NCBI RefSeq assembly: GCF_965638725.1
Contig: NC_134962.1
Location: 565,501 to 629,500 of the forward strand
Source of the DNA: Aptenodytes patagonicus
Lineage: Eukaryota; Chordata; Aves; Sphenisciformes; Spheniscidae
Length of the DNA stretch: 64,000 bases
Direction: 5' to 3'
This document shows positions 32,336 through 43,400 of the stretch, piece by piece. The notes beneath the pieces were generated by a model, which had not been told where the DNA came from, searched no databases, and saw nothing but the letters and a program-made list of their open reading frames with translations. The position numbers and the translations under genes are program-made. Position 1 is the stretch's first letter. Each line of letters starts with the position of its first letter.

Positions 32336-34194
32336 TGGCAGAGCAGGACGAGGTGTGTCTCAGGTATGCGGGTGCCTCCGATCCCAACGAGGAGGCTTTG
32401 ACGGTGACGGTCTCTGCTGGTGCTTTGGGTCCGGCATGTAATCCAGCCGGCAAAGCTGCGCACCCCAGCCTACGTGGACGTGCCAACACGATGGGTCTGC
32501 GGTGGCTCCTGGGGCTCCGGGGCAAGCACCGGAGTCAGCCCTGTGTTAGGGAAGGGACCGCGCCAGCTGCCCCAGCGGTTGGGCGCATTGCGCATGGCAG
32601 TGTCATGGAGATGCCGGAGCAGCCACCATCCTCACCACACAGTACAGGAGGCCCCGGCAGAGCCAGCGCCTGGGCCGGGGCTGCAGGGAGGGTCTCGCTT
32701 TTGGCAGCATTGAAGAGCTCGTGCTCTGCTTGGAAAGAAAGCCTTCAAAGATCAAGCCCCGATCCCCCTGGCTCCTTGCTAGGGGCCAGCAGCGCTGGTG
32801 GGTATTTAGCGGGTGAGCCGTGGTCAGGCAGACACACGCGCGCCTGGCGGTGCCGATACACCCAGCCCTGATTGATCTGGATTTGCAGCTAAATACCAGG
32901 AGGGGCTAGGAGCGGGAATGGGAATCGGCTGCACCGGTGTGTGGGTCCTGGAGCACGACTGTGCTGGCTGGGGCTGGGCTCGCCCCGTGCAGGAGCAGAA
33001 TCTGGCCATTTTCCACCAGCCAGGAGCTGGGACAGGGTGCGGGGAGGGGGCACCCACCAGGGCTCAGCTCCGGGGTGGCGGGGCACCGCCTGGCCCCGGT
33101 CCCGCTCGCCACCCGTGGGGCTGTGCCGCAGGCCCCCGGTGCCGGTGGACACCAGCGCAGGCAGGGACATGCTGCCTCATGGAGAGATCGGTAATTTGGA
33201 GCGCGAGCAAATTCTGGGAGCATTTGCTGAGCTGGATAATAACGTGCCCAGTGAGCTGCATCCCAAGCACACTGCCAAATTAAAGAAATTTTTTTCCCCT
33301 TTAATTTAAAAGTCACCATTGGGAAATCTCTGTCGGCCTCAGCAGTGATTTCCCCCCAGGCTGCCTTTCTAGAGAAATCTTTAATTTTGATTGTCACACT
33401 TTGTGGAGTTTAACTCGGGGAAGCAGAGCCACAAACAAGGTGCCGCTCTGGCACCGGGCAGGCTCCAGCTGTGCCGGGACAGCGAGCAGCACCAGCATGG
33501 GCAGGAAGGAGGGAGCAGCCCGGCCACGGCCACGGCCACCGTACCGGGCCTGGCGGGCATCGGCCGCCCTCTCCCCCCGCACCTCTTCCCCCGCTTTCCC
33601 CCCTGCCCACCCTCCCCTCCACTGGCCCCGGCCCCTCACAGCCTCATTTCACAGGTCAGCTCCCTTTAATTAGCCAGGTCCTGTCGTCCCCCCCCAACCC
33701 ACCTGCCAAACGAATCGGCAAGTTCATGAAAAATCTCATTAACCTTAATCCCACAGCTGGCTTCTCCTGGGGACACCCACACCTCCCGGCCCCCGCGGTG
33801 CTGGCTGGCTCGGCAAGCGCTCTTCCCCAGCACCCCGCACCCTGGGACCTCTGCACCCCAGGACCCAGCACCCCGGGACCCTGGCCAGGAGCCGTGGCAG
33901 GTGTTACACCGAACCCCTTCAGGCTGGGAAGGCGGCACCAGAGAGGGAAGGCAAAGCCTGCAAGTTTTGCTCCACGCTCTGGTCTGTCACCCGGGTGCCT
34001 GGCCCCCGCGGCCCCGTCTCAGCCGGCTGCAGTGCCGTGGGGCTGGAGCAGATGTTGTGGCCAGCCCGGGATGGGGTGCAGCTCCCGGTGCCGCCCCGGT
34101 GCCTCCGGTGCCTCCAGCTTGGTGGAACTGGCATGTGACCCTGGAGAGGGGCCTGTCCTCTCCCTAACGAGGCCTGAGGGAATTGCCTGGCAGC

Positions 34195-34545
34195 TCCATT
34201 AGCAATTAAGAAAAAGGGGAAGAAATGCAGGCGCCTCCCTTTCGGCGCGGAGCTGGCACAGCAGTGCCGGGATGAGCTCCGGAAAGGTTACAGCCCATTT
34301 GCATTTTACCCTTCAGTAATTTCAACACTTACGGGTGCAATTAAGAGGCAAGCCTGGCGTTACGAAGCTATCAGCATGGAGAAGCCTGAATACTAACAAA
34401 CTCCTGTGCGCGTTCCCATCCCGGGCTGCCCAATGAATCCATGATAACACCACAGTAATGCCAGCGGATTTCCACCGGCCGCAGTAATGGGCCTCGACTA
34501 CATTAAATGCACATTTTTTAACTCGTCTGATAGCCCAGCCCTCCC
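34195..34545. promoter_or_regulatory. Candidate conserved noncoding element
   Basis: About 350 bp of AT-rich sequence with CATTTGCATTTTA (octamer-like), CAATTAAG, GGTGCAATTAAGAGG, TTACGAAGC, CCAATGAATCCATGATAAC and CACAGTAATGCC. High motif density and absence of coding frames suggest a regulatory element. Conservation is the needed test. Confidence 0.35.
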
Positions 34546-35399
34546 CAAGCCATTCAGGTGATGGGTTCGGTGCTCGCTGCGGTCAGGGCACAGACGGCCG
34601 CGGAGGGGAGCGGGCATTGGCGTGGCAGGATGGCGGCCACGGCACAACCGGGGCCGGGTGGGTGCCGTGCTCATCGCCCCAACAAAGCATTTCATCCGAT
34701 GTTGCCCTCTGGAAGAAGAGCCCCAGGCCCGCTTTGTCTCTTTTACAAGCAAACCGCCAGTGTGGCAGCACTGGTCGGACCGAGACACCTGGCACGGCCC
34801 CGGCGGGGCATCCCTCCCGCGGGGGGACGGGGGCTCTGCCAACACCCCGGGGCTGTTCCCCTTCTCCTGCTTCAGTGGAATGCCGGGCTCGGAGAACAGC
34901 CGCCTTCGCCTTTAAGCTTCATCCCCGTTTAATTGGATAGTTTTGAGCCCTGGCTCATGATTTCTGCAGCAATTTGGTCTGAGATTTCTTTCTTTCCCTC
35001 CATTATCCACTCTGATTAACTCAGCTGCACCTGTCAGCTTTTATTCGGCGGTGCAGGGAGCGCCTGCAAGAACCTGTTAAAATGCATGAGTTTTCTCACA
35101 GCCGCTCTTTCCTGGCCAGCGATGCTGAACTGGGAGGGAATGGGCTGCAGGGAAGGGGCTGCAGGCAGCTGGGGGCTGCGGCGCGGGTGCCGGGGGGCTG
35201 CGGGGGCCCCCGAGGCTGGGGTGCAGGTGCTGCAGGGGTGCCAGCGTCCCCCTCGGCACGCAGGCAGCGCGGGGGAGCCCGGCCGGGAGCCGTCGCAGGC
35301 TGGTGGCAGTGGGGAGCCCGCGGGGTGCAAGCAGCTGCAGGCAGGGCCCTGCCACCACCCTCCACTGCCAGGGTGCTTAGTGGCTGCAGCTTTTCCGCT

Positions 35400-35820
35400 T
35401 TGCAAATGCTCATTTTACATTCCAGCTATAACTTGTTCCCTTTTTCTCATTTTAATAAAAACGAAAGCATCCGGAAACACTGCTGCACCCATGAAAGAGC
35501 GAGATCTGACATAATTAAAAAGTGGCTTCAATCAGGCTGTTTTCCTAATGGTTTGTCATATCAGCCCACACCGCCCTGCACCCCCCCGTGCTCCCAACCC
35601 CCTGAGGCATCATTTACATTTCTTAATAACCCCTCATTAATATTCATGATGTGGGGAGGGTAATAACGGCTGAGTGCACACCACTAATTCAATTTCAGCG
35701 AGCCTCAGTGTGTTTAGTTAATCACCGGGGGACCTGGGTTACTCAGTACAATTATTTATTCGGAATTAGATCTCGAGGCATCTGGATTGAAACCTGAACT
35801 CGGAATAAAATTAAACCGGG
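35400..35820. promoter_or_regulatory. Candidate conserved noncoding element
   Basis: About 420 bp with TTTTAATAAAAACG, ACATAATTAAAAAGTGG, TTAATAACCCCTCATTAATA, CACTAATTCAATTTC and TAGTTAATCACC. Many TAAT cores occur in pairs. The CR1 insertion begins about 140 bp to the right. The regulatory role is inferred from composition and motifs only. Confidence 0.35.
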
Positions 35821-35959
35821 ATTCTCCTCCTCGCCTCCTCCTCCCGCCGCCGCTCCCAGCTGCGGTGCTGAGCATCCCGCCGTGGCCCCGCCGTGCCGAG
35901 CTGAGGAACTGTTGTTTCCATACTGGCACTCGTGCTGCGCTGCCAGGACCGTTGCAGTG

Positions 35960-36430
35960 GCTGGGGCTTCTTCGTGTCCAGAGAAGGGCAACGAGGCTGG
36001 TGAGGGGTCTGGAGAACAAGTCTTCTGAGGAGTGGCTGAGGGAACTGGGGTTGTTTAGGCTGGAGAAAAGGAGGCTGAGGGGAGACCTCATCGCTCTCTA
36101 CAACTACCTGAAAGGAGGTTGTAGCGAGGGGGGGGTCGGTCTCTTCTCCCAAGTAACAAGCGATAGGACGAGAGGAAACGGCCTCAAGTTGTGCCAGGGG
36201 AGGTTTAGATTGGACGTGAGGAAAAATGTCTTTACTGAAAGAGTGGTTAAACATTGGAACAGGCTGCCCAGGGAAGTGGTGGAGTCCCCATCCCTGGAGG
36301 TATTTAAAAGACGTGTAGATGAGGCGCTTAGGGACATGGTTTAGTGGGCATGGGGGTGTTGGGTCGACGGTTGGACTCGATGATCTTAGAGGTCTTTTCC
36401 AACCTCAATGATTCTATGATTCTATGATTC
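35960..36430 (+). mobile_element. CR1 LINE, 5'-truncated, with open C-terminal ORF2 tail
   Basis: The sequence matches the 3' end of avian CR1. The reading frame to 36344 includes [33 protein letters not shown] and ends [11 protein letters not shown], the usual CR1 ORF2 C-terminus. A short 3' UTR (TTGGGTCGACGGTTGGACTCGATGATC split here only by length) leads to tandem ATTCTATG octamers at 36411-36430, the CR1 hallmark. CR1 copies by target-primed reverse transcription, which explains the 5' truncation. The frame has no stop or frameshift, so the insertion is fairly young. It is only the reverse-transcriptase tail and cannot move itself. Confidence 0.95.
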
Positions 36431-39180
36431 TCCCCATTGTCAGTGGCTGCCGGGTCCCGGCTCCTCCGCACCCGTCCCCAGGGCTACAGCCGCAGCCGGG
36501 GAGGCCGTGGTGCCAGCTGGCAGCACCAGGATGCCAGCAGCCCGCTGCGCCCGTTTGTGCCAGTGCGGTTAGGGGAAAGGGGTTGGAAAAGGTCTGGTTC
36601 GGGCTGTCCCGAGACACCCCGGAGCCCTGGGGGTGTCCCCAAAGAAGAGGGGGAAGGTGCTGTAGGTCCCGTCGCCTCCGGCCGGGCAGTCCTGGGGCTG
36701 CAGGGACGCGGTCAGCCCCGAGGGCACCGGCGATGCCCCGGCCCCTGCAGAGGGTGGGTGCCTGGGGATGTGTAGCCAGGCTTCTGCTGGGGTCCTCGCT
36801 CTCCTGACCAAGCTAAGTCACCTCTGCTCCAGCCTGTCCAGAGCCTCCAGCCCCTTCCTGCAGCTTTGCCTTTTGCCCCGCCGCTCCCCGGGAGAGGCTG
36901 GTGCTGCCCCCATGCAAAGCCCACCACTCACGCAGAGCCCACCACCCAGGGCGGCCGGCTCATCCCCATCCTTTCACTTCCTTGAGGGCTTTTTTTATAC
37001 TTTGATTTTACTCCTGGATTTGCTTTTTAATTCAATGTTTTGTCCCTGTGGTCCAACTCCCCTTATTGGATAAAACCTCTCTGTTATTGAACCCTGCCCT
37101 GCAGCAGCTTGGTGAGAATTGGGTTTCCCGGGCAGCGATACGGCCATTTCGGAGCACGGTGAGGCCAGCAGAGCGCGGGGACGGGAGGGGGGACGGGAGG
37201 AGCTGGCAGAGCTGGTGGCTGTTCCAGTGACAACTGCACTGTGCTGCGCTCTGCGGTTCCCCACTGCCCCGTACCCGGCACCCCCAGGGCTCGCAGCGCT
37301 GGGCAAAAACATCACAGCAAAAGGAAAGCCTTTGCGGGTTACTTCTAGATGCTGTTTGGAGATAGAGAGGGGCTTTAAAGATGGCCGGGGGACCAGGTGC
37401 GCATGGGCTGGGACCCTTCCCACGGCAGCACGACGGCTTGGCGGATCCGTGGGCTCCCACCCGCCCTCCGCCGCCATCGGCCTCCCGGTGCTGCCGCTTG
37501 CTGAGCCCTGCCGCAGCCGGCGCTCCGGCTACGTCTCCGGCCGCGTCCCAGGGGCTTTGACTGCCCTCCCCGCGCGGCAGAAGGGATGGGAGGTGCTGGC
37601 GCCCAGCGTCTGGTTTGCATTAATTCCTTTCAGTGCCGCTGTTCTCACAACTAGTGTGACTTTGCAGGCGTGGGGCGGTGGTCTGTGCCTCTCCTGGATT
37701 TCCAGCCGTCAGTGTGAGAAATGGCACCTGAGCTTTTGCGCCTTTCCCATGAGGTTATAGACTCCTGGCTATCAAGTTTTATTTAAGTCAGTTAATGCAG
37801 CAGCCACTTCTCAAATTCCTGACTTGGTTTTTCTGAACGTCCCCCCTGGCCTCACAGTCCTCCCAGGGAAGCGAATCGGCCGTTTTTCTCTCCCTTTGTC
37901 TATGAGGAGAAGCTTCAGGCGGGAGGTGCCGGCCTCGCTAGCTGTGTTCGGTTTTCTCCGATTTGAAGACGATGCCTTTCGCCCTTCCCCAACTCCCCTC
38001 CCAGCGCCGGGCGCGTTTCCCCGTCTGCGTTTGCAGACCGATGCTGTCAGCAACCCCTCACCGTTCCTGGGCCGAGGCCAGCGGCCCCACACAAACCGAA
38101 GGCCCGACAAAGGGGCGTTTGCGGCTCGCGGGCCAGCGGCGCGGTTGTGCCGTGCCTCACCCCCCCCCGTGCCAGGGCTGCACGCCAGGTCCTGCCGCTG
38201 CGTCTCCGGGCCCCGCACCGAGGGTCCCGTTTACTCCCCAAGCTGTTGGGGTTTGCGGCCGGGCAGCCTGTCCCCTGCCCCGCGCGGGGGGCCGCAAGGC
38301 TCGCTTCATTCTGCGCATCAACCGCCTCGAGAGGCAAAACACGGGTTCGAAGCGCTGTTAGGGAGTGAAAGGAAAAATGCGATTTTAGGGAGATGACATC
38401 ATTCCGCGGGAGCAACGGCGAGGGGAGGGAAGAGGGAGGAGAAACCCTGGAGCAGGCGAAGGTCGCCATGCCCGGTGTTTCGGCGGTGCGAGGACGACCC
38501 GTCTGTAGGTGGAGGGTCAGTCCTTCTCTCCCGCTGCAACTCCACGCGTTTTACAACTGGTGGTCGTGTTTGCTGCCGTCGCTGCTCAGGCTTCCCGATA
38601 GCCGTGTCACGTTCCCACGTACGCGTCAGCGCTCCCCCAGCGACTGCGAACGCTCTGGTTTCGCAGCTGGTGAGTTATCCGAACACTCAGTAAAGGAAAG
38701 CCAGATGATCCAATAATTACCTTCTATTTATCTCATCTTTAACATGCAGATTTGTTGAGTTAATTTTGCCGTGACTGATATCTCCTGTATTTTATTGAAA
38801 CAACAGGGGATGCTAGGGACTTCTTTGAAAACTTTGTATGTATTTTTAATTTCACGAGCGTTCTCAAACCAGACTCCTACTGAGGTAACTGCGTAATAGC
38901 TGCGATCATTACCTTATGAAAAATTGTTTCGGCTCAAAGCTGTTTTTTAAAGCATAGTTGAAATAAATTCAGTAAGATTTTGGCCAAGCCGACTCTCTGC
39001 CAATTATTCGTATTTGTTAAATTGAAAAATGCCTCTATCTGTCCGCGGCTCTGCATCTCGTTGCATCGCAGCACTATCTGCCACCACCTCAGCAAACAGA
39101 GGGACCGTCACGTCCCCTCCTGCTGCGTTCAGCGCTCGGTTATTGGCCTCTTTTCACGGTGACAGCCGTTAATGACGCCC
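36431..39180. other. Intergenic DNA between the CR1 and the CTNNBL1 CpG island
   Basis: Mixed composition with no recognisable exon on either strand. At about 38,700 the sequence changes from GC-rich to AT-rich before the CpG island. I see no gene or RNA in it. Confidence 0.5.
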
Positions 39181-40480
39181 TCTATAAAACAGAGGCCCGC
39201 CGTCGGCAAACGCTGCCGACAGCCGCCGGCAGCCCCGGGCCCGCCGCAGCCCCGGGGAGCCGACGGAAAACGCCTCAAAAGGAACCGCCGATTTTCGCCG
39301 CCTCCGCCTCGCAGCGGAGCGGAGCGGGTCGGGTCGGCTCGGCTCCCGGGGGGGGCCTTACCGGGGCACCGCGCTCCCCCGCCTCGGGCCACGGCAGCGC
39401 CCGGCGCCGGCGGCGCAGCTGCGGGCGGGGCCCGCGGTCCCCGCTTCACCCACGCGGCGCTGCCCCCTCCGGGGCGGGGAGGGCCGAGGGCTGGAGCTGC
39501 CCCCGTCACCCGGGGGGGGACTCGCCCTCTCCCTGTTCCGCAGCAGGCAGCACCGTCTGCCCCCCGCCCCCCCCCGGTATCGGTCAGTCACGTTTAGCTC
39601 CGGACCGGCGGCCCCCCTGACCAGGCCGAGCCCGCGCGGGAGGCCCCGGGGCCGGCCCACGGGAGCCCTGCGCCGCTGCCGCGGCTGCGGGGTGGCCCCC
39701 GGGGTGGGCACGGCCCGTGGGAGGCGGCTGCGGCCCGCTCCCCCCCCCCCCCCCCCGCTGCCCGCCCCTCGGCCCTCCCCCGGCCGCAAGCACGCCGGGG
39801 CTGCTTTGCGACGCCGCCCCGCCTCTCGCTTTCCGGCAGCGGCTCCCCCGCCTCGCTTTCCGGCAGAGTGGCGCCCTCCCGGCTCGCCTGCGCTCCCTGC
39901 CTTACGGCACGGTGTCGCGCGGCTCCGGACGTTGGCGACAGTTTCCCGGTGGCGGGGCCCGGTCGGTGCCATGGACGTGGGGGAGCTGCTCAGCTACCAG
40001 GTGAGCGGCCCCGCGGCGGCTGCCGGGGCGCTGGGGGGCGCCGAGCGGGGCCGGCGGCGGCGGGGCCCGTCAGGGCCCGGCTGCTCCCGCGGGGCCCGGG
40101 CCGGCGACGGCCCTGCCCGGCCCCCCGCGCCGGTGGGAGCGCTCGGTGCGCGGGGAACAGCCCCGGGCCGGCCCCGGCCCCTCCTGCCGCCCCGCCGGGG
40201 AGTGACGAGCGCGGAGGCCGCGGTGCCCCAGCGCCCCGGCCCCTCGCCCGTAGCCCCGCGGTGGCTCCCGGCCCGGCGCCGCTCCAGCTCCGGGCGCGGG
40301 CGCGGGCCTGGGGCGGGCCGCTGTGCGGAGCTCGCCCAGCCGCTCTCGGTGCGCTCTCACGGGACCCGGTTAGGGTGTCGCGAACCTCTGGGGGCCTCTG
40401 CCCCCGCTCCGGAGGAGCGGTGCCTCGGTGGGACCCGGTTACCGGCGGCTCTGCGGGAGCATGGCTCTGCCGTTGCCGTT
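39180..40480. promoter_or_regulatory. CTNNBL1: CpG-island promoter of CTNNBL1
   Basis: Very GC- and CpG-rich DNA surrounding the CTNNBL1 start codon at 39971, without a TATA box, as expected for a housekeeping gene. Upstream of the ATG the 15-mer CTCGCTTTCCGGCAG occurs twice (39825-39839 and 39852-39866); each copy contains an ETS-like CCGGAAAG on the minus strand. A C run of about 17 lies at 39740-39756. Confidence 0.85.
39740..39756. repeat. Poly-C tract in the CTNNBL1 promoter
   Basis: A run of about 17 C residues roughly 215 bp upstream of the CTNNBL1 ATG. Its length is likely to be polymorphic or to suffer sequencing error. Confidence 0.85.
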
Positions 40481-43400
40481 TCTTCCACAGACGGGCACGG
40501 TTTGGTGTCTTTGCTGGCGTGCGCCTGTTCCTGAAGTAAAGCCTGTGCTTGTTTCGTGGCTTGCGTTCTCGTTCTTTTTTTTTTTTTCCCCTACCTGTTT
40601 TATGACAAAACCCATTTAATTTGATTTTTACCAAAGTATTGTGAAAAAGTTTTCCTTCTTATAAAGTTTCCTTTCATCTCGCGAGCGTTTCTTTTCTCTC
40701 GGCATGTGTTTGTTGATTATTCGTTGTTTGGAGGTCAGTTTATAGGTCTGTTTATTGTCAGAGGAGTGTGTTTAGCCCGTTCCCCTGTGGGTCGGGGGAC
40801 GAGCGCACCGCTTTGCAATAGCGTTTCGATACTTTGCTGTGATTTGTGCACCCGATAGTGTTGGCTTGTACTTTAGTTCTTAGACAAACTGCGGCAGTGG
40901 CCTTTCCCTGCTGAATCAGTGGGTAAGAAAAGCACTGTAAGACATTACCTACCCTGTAAGTAATTGAGTAGGGGAGTTACGTGACTTCTTAATTACTACA
41001 TTTTAATTCGGAATACGGGATTCTTTGTGGAACACCTTCCTACGTGCCATCCTGGTACGCGTTATTCTGTGGGGGCACCGCACCTGTTCAGAGGCGAAAA
41101 GAGCGTCCTACTGTTCGGGACATGTTCGTACTTTCAGAATGTGCTATTTTGAGATGCACAGGGAAAGAGGAAAAGTTACCTTTGGGTTTCAGAAGCGTCT
41201 CGTAATCTTTTCCCAGTGCTATCACAATACTCTGGAGTACGGCTGTAAGAACAGTCTTTCTTTGGGAACGCCACTAGGCTCCTCCTCGATTCAGCGCCAG
41301 GACGTTTTCTTCCGTGGGTGGCTCTGTCTGTCTCTAACGTCCTTCATCCGTTTGTGCGGTGCCGACAGCAGAGTCCTGCCGTTCTGAGATCTGCTCTACT
41401 TCTGTATTTCTCTACCTGCCGTTTTTTCTAGTGATTTTTCAATATCAAATTAGAATGGTCGTTTGTCACGTTCCTTTAATTCTTTGGTCTTCTCTGCCTC
41501 AGTTACGGTTAATGATGCTGTCCGTTACTTGTTCTGTGATGCAATTTACACCTAAGGCGCAGAAAGGTAAACCTGTGTTGAACTTCTGGTTAAAAAATTA
41601 CAACAAACAGGCTCTAGCTTGGCTTTTGTTCGTTGTTTTTTCTCTTGCTCTGAAAATGTGAAGTCCACAGGATTCCCTTCTGCTCTGGAGGAAAGCACGC
41701 ATCCGCTTTGCTTTGGTCACTTTGATTTCTGCGCAGCTTTCCGTTGGATGAGGCTAGAGGTAAAGAAAATGCTGCTTAGCTGCTGGGTATTACAATTTTA
41801 ATTTCTTTCCTTGCTGCTGAAATTATTCTTAGCTGCGGGACAAAACATTCTGCAGCTTTCAACCAACTGCTGAAATTGTTCCTGAAGGTGTTGTCCTCCC
41901 TCTGTGCTCTTCTGGTCTCTCACCTGAACACGGGTGGTTCCTGTGTCAGCAGATGAGATAGCGCTGCAGAGTAAGTGTTGGATTTCGGTGTCAGTGAATT
42001 CAGACCTCCAGAATTGGGTGAAACGGTGAATACAGGTGAAAGGAGTGGAGGAGCAGAAGGCAGATAAATAGCTCTGATTCTGAGAAAATGAGATTCCCTT
42101 CTGTGAGGGCGCTTCTGGCTGAAAGAGAGAAACAAAGGTTGGAAACAGCAGGTTTTGCTGCCTCCCATCCTGTGCGGGTCAGGCGTCTGCCATGGCTCTG
42201 TCAGGGAAGTGCCCTCCTGTATCATTTTTAGAAATGTACATTCTTGTCCATCCTTGTGTAAAATTCAGAATAATCAGACTTCTGTCGCGCCTGTGCCACA
42301 GAGAGGATGCTGACTTGTGCGTGGCAGATAAATTAAGTGAGCGTTGCTCCAGGCTGCCTGCTGTACCCAGCTGACGGGCTGCTGCTCCTGGGAGGAGGGT
42401 GGCTCGGTGGCTCATAGAACAGCTCCTGACCTGCTCCAGTTTTCTGCCTGGTGTTGTAAGGTTAACTTCGGCGCAGGTCTGGGTGCTTTCCTGCTTTGGG
42501 CTGAGGAGCGGGCTGGCTCAAGGTCTCCTCATTCATCCTCGGTGCAGGGGTGGCACCGGCTGTCAGACAGGTGGGCTGGATGATGGGTGGTGTGCACCTC
42601 CGCTGTCTGATTTTAATCTCTTGCTGCAAATGAGTCGGTCTTCTCAGCTTCCCTCAGCGCAACCCAAAACAATTGCTTTTCTCTTACGTTGTTTTGAATT
42701 TGTCTCCTCTAAATGCCTAATCTGTGCCCTTGCTTAATCAAGAAGATGTTCTCCCTCAGTGCCAAACTTGACATGGAAGATTTCAGGCACTGTGCCACCA
42801 ATTCAGCACCAAGTGTCTGTCAGAGTGGGAAAAGGAACTTCTTGCAACAAAAAATACAATTAAACAGCACCTGGCGGTTTACAGAAAGCTCAGGAATCCA
42901 TAAACTTTATGTGTTGTTGCAAAACAGTTGCAGATGGTCTAAACTGATGATTAAATACTGCTGCTGTTCTGCCCAGAAAGACTGTGCCCAGATCCTCTGT
43001 GTCCGGCCTCCGATTACGGAGGGTAATTAAGGGGACAAAGCCAACTCCGGTTATTTTCAGAGATCTCTTTCAGTTGTCTTGGGAGGGAATAAGGGAGATT
43101 ATTTTCATTCTCATTAAATGCAGATTTCACCACTGTGAGTGATCATTACAAATTGCTAATTTTTTAATGGAATATTAGTAAAATCAAATAACAAAAGGAG
43201 CAGTAAATAATGGGATTAGGTCTGACTTCGCCAAGCTGGGCCATCTCCTTGCAGTTTGTAGTGGGATGGATCTCCGCATATCAGTGGAGGCGCATAACAA
43301 CTGCTGCTGCTGGTATAGATAATTTACTGTAAATCTGCAATGTAATGGATGCACCTGATGGCAGAGGCAGCTCAGCCGAGCAGGTTGTTGACTACTTACA

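Larger units (their letters stand above)
27993..35959. other. 8-kb gene-free region with alternating GC-rich and AT-rich islands
   Basis: No domain, exon with convincing splice sites or RNA gene is recognised. GC-rich spacers alternate with AT-rich islands dense in ATTA/TAAT, TTAAT and octamer-like cores: about 28600-28810, 29520-29705, 30165-30370, 30825-31110, 31720-31830, 33180-33430, 33655-33770, 34195-34545, 34910-35050 and 35400-35820. This pattern resembles clusters of conserved noncoding elements around developmental genes; no such gene is in the window. Confidence 0.4.

Noticed and set aside
35787-35958. The upstream part of the 185-codon frame that runs into the CR1 tail
   Set aside because: The first about 57 codons do not resemble CR1 and read through AT-rich island sequence. 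The frame is fortuitously open ahead of the insertion.
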